NCBI GenBank assembly: GCA_018223105.1
Contig: JAAEYY010000002.1
Span: 75,893 to 135,790 of the forward strand
Direction of reading: 5' to 3'
Source: a bacterium
Lineage (GTDB): Bacteria; Bacteroidota; Bacteroidia; NS11-12g; UBA9320
Length of the DNA: 59,898 bases
Shown: positions 43,830 through 53,201 of the stretch, piece by piece
Numbering within the stretch: position 1 is the stretch's first letter
How the letters are laid out: every line of letters begins with the position of its first letter
Program-made: the position numbers and the translations under genes
Notes under the pieces: generated by a model
What the model was told of the DNA's origin: nothing
What the model saw: the letters and a program-made list of their open reading frames with translations, nothing else
Databases searched by the model: none

Positions 43830-43923
43830 AACAATTACCTCATTAAAACAAGGAAAAATACCTTGGTTTAATTAACCAAACCTTAGCTAACCGACCCAGA
43901 TATGACTGTCTGGGTCTTTTTTT
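43830..43923 (+). ncRNA. candidate small RNA with intrinsic terminator
   Basis: Both flanking protein genes are on the minus strand, yet a strong plus-strand intrinsic terminator lies here. Upstream are a TATATTTA box (43818-43825, 7 of 8 positions) and two mutually exclusive hairpins: CAAGG/CCTTG (43849-43865) and TTGGTT/AACCAA (43863-43879). This layout suggests a short regulatory RNA or attenuator of about 95 nt. No ORF of note. Confidence 0.45.
43893..43923 (+). terminator. strong plus-strand intrinsic terminator
   Basis: GACCCAGA / TCTGGGTC, perfect 8-bp stem with an 8-nt loop, followed by seven T. No plus-strand protein gene precedes it within 1 kb. Confidence 0.85.
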
Positions 43924-43944
43924 AGGTAAATTTTAAATTGAAGC

Positions 43945-44388
43945 TTAAAGTTCTTCAAGTTTTAGATCTTTCTTGATTTTCAGGTCGTTAGGTCTTATGT
44001 ATAGCATATACACTACAACTAGACTAGCATAAATCACATAATTCAATTCCCTCGTCATCAAAAACACAAACAAGGTTCCCAGGCAAGCAAATTCTGCAAC
44101 CCCATATTGCTTGATTTGAAGTTGTCTATACTCTTGAAGTTTTAACTCTTGATCTTCCTGTACCTGAATCTTTTTTAATTGATTCTTATAATAATAATTA
44201 AAACCAAAGATGATGATAACAAATGCAATAGGAACGATATAATTAAAATGTATATAACGGGATCCTGCAGCTTGAAGCGAGTTTGCACACATTATATATG
44301 CTGCAAAGGTTACTACCGCCATTAAAACAGCGATAATAATATGCATGGTTCTTAGGCCCTTAATTACCTTGTGTTGGGTTAATTCCAT
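43945..44388 (-). CDS. four-helix membrane protein of unknown function
   Basis: 147 aa. Helices at about 15-33, 48-65, 98-112 and 114-130, with a charged coiled-coil-like stretch (KNQLKKIQVQEDQELKLQEYRQLQ) between helices 2 and 3. No family recognised. It starts 1 nt after parC and is probably the third gene of the parE-parC transcript. Confidence 0.6.
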   Translation of the reverse strand: MELTQHKVIKGLRTMHIIIAVLMAVVTFAAYIMCANSLQAAGSRYIHFNYIVPIAFVIIIFGFNYYYKNQLKKIQVQEDQELKLQEYRQLQIKQYGVAEFACLGTLFVFLMTRELNYVIYASLVVVYMLYIRPNDLKIKKDLKLEEL

Positions 44389-44389
44389 A

Positions 44390-47089
44390 TTATAAAAGAC
44401 TTATTTGATCCCCCGAAGTGAAACTCCCTTTCGGCTTCTTAGGTATCTCATCGAAATCCGGTGGTTCTTTCGTTTCATTCTCCTTGTTTTCGGGTGTATT
44501 GCTTCCGGAGTCATTGGAGTTATCGTCGGGATCTACATCTTTTGGTTTATCCTCATTAGAATCTTCTTCCCATCCCGGATCATTTTCATCCGGTGGAAGA
44601 AGCTTGGCTTTGCTGAACTCTTTACCTGCTATTTTATTACCAATACTCTTCCAACCTTTAACATCAATAAACTCTCTGAGATTTACCTCTTCTGTCTTTT
44701 TATCCTTTCCTGATTTAGTTGTGAGTTCAATTACCGGTTTAAACTGGGTTGTAGCCAAAATGAGCTTGGATCCACGGCCATCTGTAATAAAGGAAAATCG
44801 CTTACCCTGGCTAGAAGTTTCAATTTGGAACCGCTTCACGCAGTAATTTTTTGAATTACCGTCGTAATGCACCGCTGTAATTACTTTTTTAGGATTGAAT
44901 TTCTCAATAAGTACGATTTCTCGGTTATTGTAGTGATTTGTTAGTTCGTGGCTGGTGAGCTCATATTCACCGGTCTCATAAACCACTAATATTTGATCCT
45001 CGGTTTGGAAACTACCCAGATAATCTCCGCGTTCGTGAACATTGAGTCTGCCTATATTGGCTTCATACCAAATATCTCGTCCGCCGATAGTAGATACCCC
45101 TTTTTCTTTGAAGTCTACTTTTCTTACGGGATGTTTAGTAACCTGATTACCTTTAGAGTTTCTTCCCTTTATCGCGAGATCTGCGAAATTGTATTCGATC
45201 AGTTTATTTCTTGCCTTTGCCGCAGAGTGTAAATAAACGTTTACAATCTCGGCCTCACCATTCGGGTTGGCGGAAAAGTAATGCAACTTACTTCCGGCAT
45301 TACCTTGAGTTACAAAATACTCTTTATCTCGGGTTATGGAAGTAACACTAAATCTCTTGGCGTACGTTTTCTTTGTTTTACCATCAGTATACATGGCATT
45401 GTATACCATTCGGTCGTCGTTTTTCCTAAAGACCGCAACATGAATGATGTTTTTGCCAAAGAAGGATTTCTGACTCACTTTACTCACTGAGTAAGTGCCA
45501 TCTCCTCTAAACACAATAATATCGTCGATATCAGAACACTCTGAAACATACTCATCTTTCTTAAGACCTGTACCAACAAATCCTTCTGATCGATTTACAT
45601 ATAGCTTTTCATTTGCTACAGCAACAACTTGAGTGTTGATGTCTTCAAAGTCTTTTATTTCCGTTTTACGTTCTTTCCCGTCCTTGTATTTATCCAAAAT
45701 CCCCTCGTAATAAGCAATAGCGTAATCAATGAGGTTTTCAAGATTGTGATTTACTTCAGCAAGCTCATCTTCTATGCCCTTGAGAAGTTCATCTGCTTTG
45801 AATGAATCGAATTTAGAAATACGTTTGATTCGGATTTCAGTTAGTCTGGTAATATCCTCTTCGGTAACTTCTCTCTTTAGTAGTTTTTTAAATGGATCCA
45901 GCCCCTTATCAATAGTGGAGATAATCTCTTCCCAAGTCTCGCACTCTTCAATATCTCGATATATGCGCTCTTCAATAAAGATTTTTTCTAGCGAGCTAAA
46001 ATGCCATTTCTCTTCAAGTTCGCCGCGTCTGATTTCCAATTCTTTTTGGAGCAGATCAACGGTGTTTTCTGTATTGATCTTAAGGATATCCGATACTCCC
46101 AGAAATGCAGGTTTATCTTCTACAATAACACATGCATTTGGCGAAATTGACGTTTCGCAGTTTGTGAATGCATATAAAGCATCGATGGTTTTATCAGTTG
46201 AGATATTATTTGGTAACTGAATCTCAATTTCAACATCTTTGGCCGTATTATCAATTACCTTCTTAATCTTGATTTTTCCCTTATCATTGGCTTTAATGAT
46301 CGAATCAATTAAAGAAGTTGTGGTTACGCCATAGGGAACATCTTTAATAATCAAGGTGTTCTTATCTCGTTCTTCAATTTTTGCCCGAACTTTTACTCTA
46401 CCGCCACGTCTTCCATCTTGGTAGTCTGAAATATCTACCTGTCCTCCGGTTTGGAAGTCGGGGTAAAGGGTAGGGGTTTTACCTTGAAGAATCTTGATAC
46501 TTCCCTGAACAAGCTCAATAAAGTTATGTGGTAAGATTTTAGTTGAGAGTCCAACTGCGATTCCTTCTACTCCCTGTGCTAATAAAAGAGGAAATTTTAC
46601 CGGAAGCGTTATTGGTTCATTTTTTCTACCGTCATACGACTTCTGCCAAACTGTAGTTTGCTTATTGAAAGCAACGTCCAATGCAAATTTGGTAAGGCGT
46701 GCTTCTATATAACGAGGAGCTGCAGCGCTATCACCCGTTCTTACATCTCCCCAGTTACCCTGGCAATCGATCATTAGATCTTTTTGCCCCAGATTAATAA
46801 TGGCATCGCCAATTGCTGCATCACCGTGAGGGTGGTACTGCATGGTATGACCAATAATGTTCGCTACTTTGTTATAGCGACCATCGTCCATATCCTTCAT
46901 ACTGTGCAGAATTCTTCTTTGCACAGGTTTAAGGCCGTCGTTCACATGCGGAACTGCACGTTCCAGAATTACATAGCTGGCATAATCTAGGAACCAGTCT
47001 TCATACATTCCGGAAAGTGGTCGATTGCCATTGAGGTCTACCGGAATTTCTTTTCCTTCTTCGGGATTCTTCTCTTCGTTCTCTTCCAT
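44390..47089 (-). CDS. parC: DNA topoisomerase IV subunit A
   Basis: 899 aa. Breakage-reunion domain with catalytic Tyr127 in AAPRYIEARLTKFA, QRRILHSM, and HPHGDAAI. A C-terminal beta-pinwheel follows. The last about 65 residues are a very acidic, Pro/Asn/Ser-rich tail (EEDSNEDKPKDVDPDDNSND), likely disordered. It decatenates daughter chromosomes together with ParE, encoded 1 nt upstream. Confidence 0.93.
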   Translation of the reverse strand: MEENEEKNPEEGKEIPVDLNGNRPLSGMYEDWFLDYASYVILERAVPHVNDGLKPVQRRILHSMKDMDDGRYNKVANIIGHTMQYHPHGDAAIGDAIINLGQKDLMIDCQGNWGDVRTGDSAAAPRYIEARLTKFALDVAFNKQTTVWQKSYDGRKNEPITLPVKFPLLLAQGVEGIAVGLSTKILPHNFIELVQGSIKILQGKTPTLYPDFQTGGQVDISDYQDGRRGGRVKVRAKIEERDKNTLIIKDVPYGVTTTSLIDSIIKANDKGKIKIKKVIDNTAKDVEIEIQLPNNISTDKTIDALYAFTNCETSISPNACVIVEDKPAFLGVSDILKINTENTVDLLQKELEIRRGELEEKWHFSSLEKIFIEERIYRDIEECETWEEIISTIDKGLDPFKKLLKREVTEEDITRLTEIRIKRISKFDSFKADELLKGIEDELAEVNHNLENLIDYAIAYYEGILDKYKDGKERKTEIKDFEDINTQVVAVANEKLYVNRSEGFVGTGLKKDEYVSECSDIDDIIVFRGDGTYSVSKVSQKSFFGKNIIHVAVFRKNDDRMVYNAMYTDGKTKKTYAKRFSVTSITRDKEYFVTQGNAGSKLHYFSANPNGEAEIVNVYLHSAAKARNKLIEYNFADLAIKGRNSKGNQVTKHPVRKVDFKEKGVSTIGGRDIWYEANIGRLNVHERGDYLGSFQTEDQILVVYETGEYELTSHELTNHYNNREIVLIEKFNPKKVITAVHYDGNSKNYCVKRFQIETSSQGKRFSFITDGRGSKLILATTQFKPVIELTTKSGKDKKTEEVNLREFIDVKGWKSIGNKIAGKEFSKAKLLPPDENDPGWEEDSNEDKPKDVDPDDNSNDSGSNTPENKENETKEPPDFDEIPKKPKGSFTSGDQISLL

Positions 47090-47090
47090 C

Positions 47091-48989
47091 TTAGGCAGCC
47101 TGTTCTATTTGACCTTCATCATCGTCATCCGTCTTACCCCCATCCGGGTCATTATCAGTATCTATTTCAGTTCGCAGGTTATTAATAATAAACTCTTGTC
47201 GATCTGTGGTGTTTTTTCCCATGTAATATTCCAGCATTTTTGGAATTGAGGTGTCTTCATTCAGAATTACCGGCTCAAGTCGAATTTCATCTCCGATAAA
47301 ACCACTGAACTCATCCGGAGATATTTCACCTAATCCTTTAAATCGTGTAATTTCTGATTTAGCACCCAGTTTATTCAGTGCATCTTTTCTCTCTTGTTCG
47401 GAGTAGCAATAAATTGTTTCTTTCTTGTTTCTAACTCTAAATAGAGGGGTATCCAAAATATAAAGATGGCCCTGTCTTACTAAATCCGGGAAGAATTGTA
47501 GGAAAAACGTTAGGATGAGCAGTCTAATATGCATTCCATCCACATCGGCATCCGTTGCAATCACGATTTTATTATACCTTAAATCTTCTATAGATTCTTC
47601 AATATTTAAAGCGTGTTGCAATAGGTTGAATTCTTCGTTTTCGTATACAATCTTTTTCTTGAGACCGTAACAATTAAGTGGTTTACCTCTTAAACTAAAG
47701 ACTGCTTGCGTCTGCACATCCCTTGCTTTAGTAATAGAACCACTTGCAGAATCTCCCTCAGTAATAAAAAGTGTTGTATCGAGTTTGCTTTCGTGCTTAT
47801 CGTCGGTAAAATGCACTCTGCAGTCTCTTAATTTTTTATTATGAACGCTGGCTTTCTTTGCTCTTTCTCTGGCGATCTTCCGAACACCTGCCATATCCTT
47901 GCGCTCCCTTTCGCTCAGTTGAATCTTCTTGAGAAGGGCTTCAGCTGTATCTGAATTTCGGTGCAGATAATTGTCGAGCTTTGTTTTAACGAAGTTGATG
48001 ATCTCCGTTTTAAGTGAGGCACCACCGGGAGCTATCTCTGTAGATCCCAATTTTGTTTTGGTTTGAGATTCAAACACCGGCTCTTGAATTCTCACACTGA
48101 TGGCTGCCACTAAACTTGCTCTCACATCTGTAGAGTCAAAACTTTTTCCGTAGAAGTCCCGAATAGTTTTTACCAGTGCTTCCTTGAAAGCTGCGACGTG
48201 AGTTCCACCTTGAGTGGTATTCTGGCCATTCACAAACGAGAAATACTCTTCACCGTAATGATTGTCGTGAGAAATGGCGATTTCCATATCACCCTCTTTA
48301 AGGTGGATGATAGGATACTTAATTTCTTCTTCTTTGGTTTTACGCTCTAATAGGTCGAGCAGACCATTTTTTGAAAAGTAACGAGTACCATTCCAATGCA
48401 AGCTTAAGCCGGCATTAAGGTAAACATAGTTCCACATTTGGTTTTCTATGTACTCATTAATGTATTTATGGTTTTTAAAGATTTCAGGATCGGCTTGATA
48501 TTCAATGAGAGTACCATTGCGTTCTTCGGTATCTAGATCCTCTTCGTTTATTAGTTCACCTCGACTAAACTCGGCGAGTTTGCTTTTCCCTTCGCGGAAA
48601 GACTGTACTTTAAATTCACTTGATAGCGCGTTAACCGCTTTTGTACCAACACCGTTTAGTCCTACAGACTTCTGAAAAACTGCAGAATCGTATTTTGCTC
48701 CGGTATTGATTTTGGAAACGCAGTCGATTACTTTACCCAGAGGGATTCCTCGACCATAATCTCGTATGCGTACACGGTTATCTTTGATTGATACTTCAAT
48801 CTTCTTTCCATGACCCATCATGAATTCATCGATGGAGTTATCAATTACTTCTTTTAGTAAAATGTAGATACCGTCTTCTGCGGAAGAACCATTCCCCAAT
48901 TTCCCGATATACATACCGGGTCTGAGGCGAATATGTTCCTTCCAGTCGAGGGAGCGTATACTGTCTTCTGTATATTGATTTTCAGCCAT
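47091..48989 (-). CDS. parE: DNA topoisomerase IV subunit B
   Basis: 632 aa. GHKL ATPase domain ([47 protein letters not shown]), then TOPRIM domain ([25 protein letters not shown]). An acidic C-terminal tail ([17 protein letters not shown]) matches that of ParC. First gene of the parE-parC-membrane-protein unit. Confidence 0.93.
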   Translation of the reverse strand: MAENQYTEDSIRSLDWKEHIRLRPGMYIGKLGNGSSAEDGIYILLKEVIDNSIDEFMMGHGKKIEVSIKDNRVRIRDYGRGIPLGKVIDCVSKINTGAKYDSAVFQKSVGLNGVGTKAVNALSSEFKVQSFREGKSKLAEFSRGELINEEDLDTEERNGTLIEYQADPEIFKNHKYINEYIENQMWNYVYLNAGLSLHWNGTRYFSKNGLLDLLERKTKEEEIKYPIIHLKEGDMEIAISHDNHYGEEYFSFVNGQNTTQGGTHVAAFKEALVKTIRDFYGKSFDSTDVRASLVAAISVRIQEPVFESQTKTKLGSTEIAPGGASLKTEIINFVKTKLDNYLHRNSDTAEALLKKIQLSERERKDMAGVRKIARERAKKASVHNKKLRDCRVHFTDDKHESKLDTTLFITEGDSASGSITKARDVQTQAVFSLRGKPLNCYGLKKKIVYENEEFNLLQHALNIEESIEDLRYNKIVIATDADVDGMHIRLLILTFFLQFFPDLVRQGHLYILDTPLFRVRNKKETIYCYSEQERKDALNKLGAKSEITRFKGLGEISPDEFSGFIGDEIRLEPVILNEDTSIPKMLEYYMGKNTTDRQEFIINNLRTEIDTDNDPDGGKTDDDDEGQIEQAA

Positions 48990-49002
48990 GATCGAATGCG
49001 CC

Positions 49003-49010
49003 CAAATGTA
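49003..49010 (-). promoter_or_regulatory. -7 box of parE promoter
   Basis: Minus-strand TACATTTG, exact match, 13 nt before the ATG. Confidence 0.55.
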
Positions 49011-49099
49011 CTAAACATGGGCTTTTATCGACCTTTTGCAATACAAAATTTTATAAACACTATGTTAGAAACCTTAACATCAAGTATTTCTAAAATTTG

Positions 49100-49107
49100 T
49101 ACTTTTG
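49100..49107 (+). promoter_or_regulatory. -7 box of the RRM protein promoter
   Basis: TACTTTTG, exact match, 8 nt before the ATG at 49116; the GAAGC that follows recurs after two other -7 boxes in the window. Confidence 0.55.
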
Positions 49108-49115
49108 AAGCTGCG

Positions 49116-49376
49116 ATGAATTTAGTTGTTAAAAACCTACCGAAAAGTTATAACGCACATTATCTTCAAATGCTATTTGAGCCTATTGGAGAGGTAACTG
49201 ATTCTAAGGTCTTGTACGACCGTGTTACCAGAGAGCCAAAGGGGATGGGCTTTGTGGAGTTTGCTAAGGATGAAGACGGAGAAAAAGCCATTGAGTTAAT
49301 GAATGGCAAAGAAATCCAAGGGCAGGCTATCAGCGTAGAAAAAGCAAAACCCAGAAAAGTCAATATCTGGGGATAA
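49116..49376 (+). CDS. RNA-binding protein with single RRM domain
   Basis: 86 aa from ATG 49116, chosen because the open frame upstream has no family similarity and the promoter ends at 49107. RNP2 is LVVKNL (3-8) and RNP1 is KGMGFVEF. Small RRM proteins of this type are common in Bacteroidota and are thought to act as RNA chaperones or post-transcriptional regulators. A weak hairpin plus T-run (49409-49437) may end its transcript. Confidence 0.85.
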   Translation: MNLVVKNLPKSYNAHYLQMLFEPIGEVTDSKVLYDRVTREPKGMGFVEFAKDEDGEKAIELMNGKEIQGQAISVEKAKPRKVNIWG

Positions 49377-49521
49377 TCAAAACTCTAAGAGTGTTTCTTT
49401 ATTACTCAGGCTTCAGAGCCCGGGATGAGTTTTTGGTTTCTTTTTTCCTTCCAGTATTTACGCATACTGAGAAATAACAGTACATATAGCATAATAAGAA
49501 GTTTATTGGTTTACTGAAAAA

Positions 49522-49555
49522 GGCACATTGCAGGATGTCTCGCCCACAATGTGCC
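49522..49555 (-). terminator. intrinsic terminator of the large T9SS gene
   Basis: GGCACATTG and CAATGTGCC, perfect 9-bp stem with a 16-nt loop, followed on the minus strand by TTTTT. Confidence 0.75.
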
Positions 49556-49601
49556 GGATGTATACCCCACTACGAATACACATCATAAAATGAACAATGT
49601 G

Positions 49602-51851
49602 TTAGTCTGTTATCACTAACTTCTGTGTCTCCCCTAATTGGTTGATGTCTTGAACAAAATACAATCCTGCAGGCAGTGCACGTAGATCGATTCTGTTGTT
49701 GTACATAGTAATAGTCTGACGAATGACTTCACGTCCATTCGCTGCAATTACTGCAAATTCTCTGCTGTCGAAATCTCCGGCAAATGTAGTTTGAACTTCA
49801 ATGTAGTTGCGGGCCGGGAGGGGGGTGATTTCAAACTCGCCATAGCGCTGTCCACCTTCAAATAATACCACTTGGATATTACTGTATTCGAAGGTTTGAT
49901 CGTAATCTACCATTTTTAAACGGTAGATGTTTTTACCCAAAATTGGGTTTTGGTCGATTAACTGATAATCTGTAATACTCATTCCGTCGCCGCATGGGTC
50001 AACTTGAGCAATTTCGTACCATCCATTAGCCTCTAGATCGTACTTTTCAACAGAGTAGTGGCTGAAGTTAATCTCTTGTGCTACGGTCCAGTTTAATTCA
50101 ACTTCTTTTTCTACCTGCTCGGCAGTAAAGCTGATCAAGGTAACCGGTACCGGAGCTGCATTATAGTCAGAAATAATATATGATCCTGTAGAGCTTTCGT
50201 AATAAGATCCCGATGGGCTTGTTACTAATTCTACAGCTTCAATTCTATAGTAGTAAGAAGTGTCAGGAGAAATTGCGTCGTTGTAACTAGTTGAGGTTAA
50301 TAAGCTGCTGTTTACTTTTACATAACCCTCGTTTTCTTCTGTACTTCTGTATACATTGTATCCTAATACACCTGCAACACTGTTCCAGCTTAACATCGCA
50401 GTATCTTTGTTTATAGATCTAATAGTGTAGAGGTTTCCAACGTTTTTGGTGTAATGACTCTTTAGGGTAGGATCGCCTAATAATAGTACGTGCATACTTC
50501 TTGGATACAATCCGGTTGGCTCGTATAGACCAACATTGTTTTGAGTAAGTTTAGTTGAGTAACCAATTGGCTTACCAAGAGCCATATGCTGGATAAACCA
50601 GTTAGGTCTACCTGCCCAGCTCGCGGTAAGGAAGTTTCCATTGGCAATCATGGCTCTCATCAAGTTGTTCTGAACGTCTGGGTCACCGTTGTAAGATCCC
50701 AATACCATTCCGAAAACTCCGTCTAGATCTGAAGATGCAAGCGAAGCAGTGGTAGCAAATCCATTAATTGAAGTATAAGTACCCGCTCCGGCAGTGAATG
50801 AAAATAAAGCTGAGCTGTTTGTGGTAGTAGTAATGATGTCAGCATCAAAAACTGAGTCGCTTCCTACAATAGGAGCAAAGTTTCTGTATCCGTTTTGAGA
50901 AAATCCTTCAGAGAATGAAAGGAAGTTATCATCTACAATCCCGATATTTCTTGGTACGAATTCACCGGTTTTAAACTCGTGCAATTTCTCAAAATAGTTT
51001 TGGTATAAACTGATTAATGACTGTGAAAAAGCAGGTAAATCTGTAAAGTCGATTCTACCTATTTGAATATCTGCATCAGAACTTAAGAATGATTGATCCG
51101 TTTTATCATCGTTCTTTTCGTTTGATAATCTATCATCAGTGCTGTTAGTGTAACGAACCTGAATATCAGTATAAGAGCCGTCGACATCAGCCAGCATAAG
51201 ATCTGATGGCCATGCACCGTGGTGGTCAGTATGTCCATCAGGACTCATTTCTCCGGTGTAGTAATAGGGCATATTTCCAACAAGGAATACTGTAGTAAGA
51301 TTTGAGTAAGTGTTGCTTAGACCGATAATATCACCTTTTAGATCTTCAGCAGATTGGTTGGTATCGTAAGAAATAATGGTAACCTCGTAACCATCGCCGA
51401 TAAGATCTTTTTTGTAGACGTCTAATTCCGCGGTAAGATCATCGTAAATAGAAGAATCAACAAGAACAGCAACCATTCCTTTGTTAGTGTTTTCTTCCAA
51501 GTTAACAGCCACACTGATGTAACCATAGGCATCAATACCGGAACGCAGACCCACGATTTTGTATTCGTACATCTGATTGTTGTTGATACTAGAATCTACA
51601 TGAGTAAATACAGTGTTAGAATACACTGCATCTGGGGTACTGGGCCAAGAGCCGCCCGACATTTTATAAACTCTGAAAGAGCTTACCGGATCGAAGGCTT
51701 CCCAGTTAATTGTTACTTTACCGTTTGAAACGGTAGCTTCAACTTTTAATGTTTTTTGTTGTCCGTAAGTAGAGCTCTGCGCTAATACGTTTCCACTGAA
51801 GGCAGTGAAAAAAAGGACAAGAAGGGTGAGACATGGATAATAATTTTTCAT
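49602..51851 (-). CDS. large secreted protein, gingipain(C25)-like fold with FN3 and T9SS sorting domains
   Basis: 749 aa. Signal peptide ends near NVLAQS. A fibronectin-III-like domain (35-105) is followed by a region like the C25/gingipain alpha-beta fold (about 125-460: TTVFLVGNMPYYYTGE, HTDHHGAWPSDLMLADVDG, ASWAGRPNWFIQHMALGKPIGY, VLLLGDPTLKSHY). A second FN3 (470-560), a third beta domain, and a T9SS sorting domain (PARNYIEVQTTF ... GLYFVQDINQLGETQKLVI) follow. The site where related proteins often have Cys before WAGRP reads TASWAGRP here, so protease activity is doubtful. Exported to the cell surface or medium. Confidence 0.7.
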   Translation of the reverse strand: MKNYYPCLTLLVLFFTAFSGNVLAQSSTYGQQKTLKVEATVSNGKVTINWEAFDPVSSFRVYKMSGGSWPSTPDAVYSNTVFTHVDSSINNNQMYEYKIVGLRSGIDAYGYISVAVNLEENTNKGMVAVLVDSSIYDDLTAELDVYKKDLIGDGYEVTIISYDTNQSAEDLKGDIIGLSNTYSNLTTVFLVGNMPYYYTGEMSPDGHTDHHGAWPSDLMLADVDGSYTDIQVRYTNSTDDRLSNEKNDDKTDQSFLSSDADIQIGRIDFTDLPAFSQSLISLYQNYFEKLHEFKTGEFVPRNIGIVDDNFLSFSEGFSQNGYRNFAPIVGSDSVFDADIITTTTNSSALFSFTAGAGTYTSINGFATTASLASSDLDGVFGMVLGSYNGDPDVQNNLMRAMIANGNFLTASWAGRPNWFIQHMALGKPIGYSTKLTQNNVGLYEPTGLYPRSMHVLLLGDPTLKSHYTKNVGNLYTIRSINKDTAMLSWNSVAGVLGYNVYRSTEENEGYVKVNSSLLTSTSYNDAISPDTSYYYRIEAVELVTSPSGSYYESSTGSYIISDYNAAPVPVTLISFTAEQVEKEVELNWTVAQEINFSHYSVEKYDLEANGWYEIAQVDPCGDGMSITDYQLIDQNPILGKNIYRLKMVDYDQTFEYSNIQVVLFEGGQRYGEFEITPLPARNYIEVQTTFAGDFDSREFAVIAANGREVIRQTITMYNNRIDLRALPAGLYFVQDINQLGETQKLVITD

Positions 51852-51936
51852 TTTAATAGTAGTTTAAGTAGTGGTTAGATATGTAGGTTTATCTGGTTAA
51901 GGAATAAACTGCTACAATCTTTAAGTAGTAGTACCA

Positions 51937-51968
51937 CAAATATAGAACTGCTTTTTTGAATAAAACAA
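51937..51968 (-). promoter_or_regulatory. promoter of the large T9SS gene
   Basis: On the minus strand TTG (51968-51966), a 21-nt spacer and TATATTTG (51944-51937), both elements matching the Bacteroidota -33/-7 consensus. Confidence 0.65.
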
Positions 51969-52160
51969 ACAAATCCAATAAAAAATGTAATATTTCTTTA
52001 TTAGAGACTGCTATTCTAAAAATAAGACGGGTGTTTGTTTTTGTGGAATATTGAACTTAATATACTGTAAATGAACATTTTGCAATGAAATGTCTAGCTT
52101 AAATTACGATTGTTTACTAGCTTATGTGGTGGAAAAGTACATCTTTGAGAAAGAGTACCA

Positions 52161-52190
52161 AAAAGGGTCATGATGTTAACATGACCCTTT
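52161..52190 (-). terminator. intrinsic terminator of the Usp gene
   Basis: AAAGGGTCATG and CATGACCCTTT, perfect 11-bp stem with 7-nt loop; TTTT continues on the minus strand. Confidence 0.8.
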
Positions 52191-52213
52191 AGAATAAGAT
52201 ATTGTAATGCTTT

Positions 52214-53078
52214 TTAGTAGAATCCTTCAGACCCTTCGAAGCTTGTTGTTTTCTTGGGGTTAATCGCCATCACAGGAGTTCTTTGAGAACTATTTACTAC
52301 TTGTTGAGCATAAGAACCCATAAATAGATCCGACATTTTTAACTCTTGTTGAGTCATAATCATAATGAGGTCTGCATTGATCTCTTCTGCGTATTGGATG
52401 GTATCTTTACCTATATGATCCGGATATTTTCTGTCGTCTAATAGTTTCGAAACATATTTAACACCGTGTTCTTCCAGGTAGTTTTCAACCACTTTCAAGT
52501 TGGCGTTTACTTTATTTTTAAGGAACTCATCTTCCTCAACCTCCATAATGATATGAACGGTGCTATTGTATTTCTGTGCAAATTTTCTAGCCCATTTTAC
52601 TTTTTGCTTTGATGCTTTTGTTAGATCGATAGGTAAAACGATGCTATCAAACTTCGGCATTCTCTTCTCTTTTACTGCGATAACCGGAACCTTAGAAGAT
52701 TGAATCACTCTGCTGGTAGTACTTCCAACAAATACATCCATACCATGAGAACCTGTAACTCCCATAACAATGGTTTATTACCTTATATGGTTTTCCATCG
52801 TCGGTAATAGTTTTAACTCTGGCTTCCGGCCAAGATTTAATGATGGCTTCTTTCTGCTCATTCAATTTACTCTGAATACCATCCTGCATCAATTTTTTAT
52901 TTTCACTTCCTGTAAAAATTGAAGCGAAAATATTTTCAGATACAACGTGAAGTAATACTATCTCATCATCAAACATTTTTGCCATCTCTACTGCATAGTT
53001 TGTTGCATTCTGAGAGGCTTCCGAAAAATCGGTAGGAACCAAAATTGAGTGGTTTTTAGGAGTTTGTATATCTGTCAT
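52214..53078 (-). pseudogene. tandem universal stress protein, disrupted by internal deletion/frameshift
   Basis: Frame A from ATG 53078 reads the first half of a UspA domain (HSILVPTDFSEASQNATNYAVEMAK ... GKPYKVIN) and then runs into non-homologous residues. Frame B resumes at IVMGVTGSHGMDVFVGSTTSRVI, the end of the first Usp domain, and continues through a complete second domain to 52214. About 11-12 residues that normally lie between PYKVI and DLIVMG are missing, with a net +1 shift near 52765-52775. The promoter and terminator are intact. A truncated second-domain protein could still be made from an internal ATG at 52765. Confidence 0.75.
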
Positions 53079-53095
53079 AAGGCGAATTTATGGTG

Positions 53096-53103
53096 CAAAG
53101 GTA
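53096..53103 (-). promoter_or_regulatory. -7 box of the Usp promoter
   Basis: Minus-strand TACCTTTG, exact match, 17 nt before the ATG at 53078. Confidence 0.55.
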
Positions 53104-53201
53104 ATATTACACGTGGCAGTTTATATTCATCAAAGATTAAAATATCAATAAATAAACGCATTTCGTCGCAAGTACTAATATTGTAAGGCAGATTGGTTAG
53201 A

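Larger units (their letters stand above)
51852..52213. other. intergenic region with T9SS gene leader and Usp terminator
   Basis: No ORF. From right to left it holds the terminator of the Usp gene (52161-52190), an AT-rich stretch with no visible feature (about 51970-52150), the promoter of the large T9SS gene (51937-51968), and its about 80-nt leader. The leader contains three copies of an ACTACT-TTAAA-type motif. Confidence 0.5.

Noticed and set aside
44405..46220. Several open frames of 80-148 codons on the plus strand opposite parC
   Set aside because: They are antisense shadows of a well-conserved gene, with composition imposed by its codons and no promoters.
48933..49115. 61-residue N-terminal extension of the RRM protein
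   Set aside because: It overlaps the divergent parE gene and its promoter; the RRM domain begins right after ATG 49116.
53106..53118. CACGTG core resembling a ParB parS site
   Set aside because: The flanks (TTACACGTGGCAG) do not form the 16-bp palindrome expected of parS, and it is 42 kb from parAB. It is within a promoter region and looks like chance.
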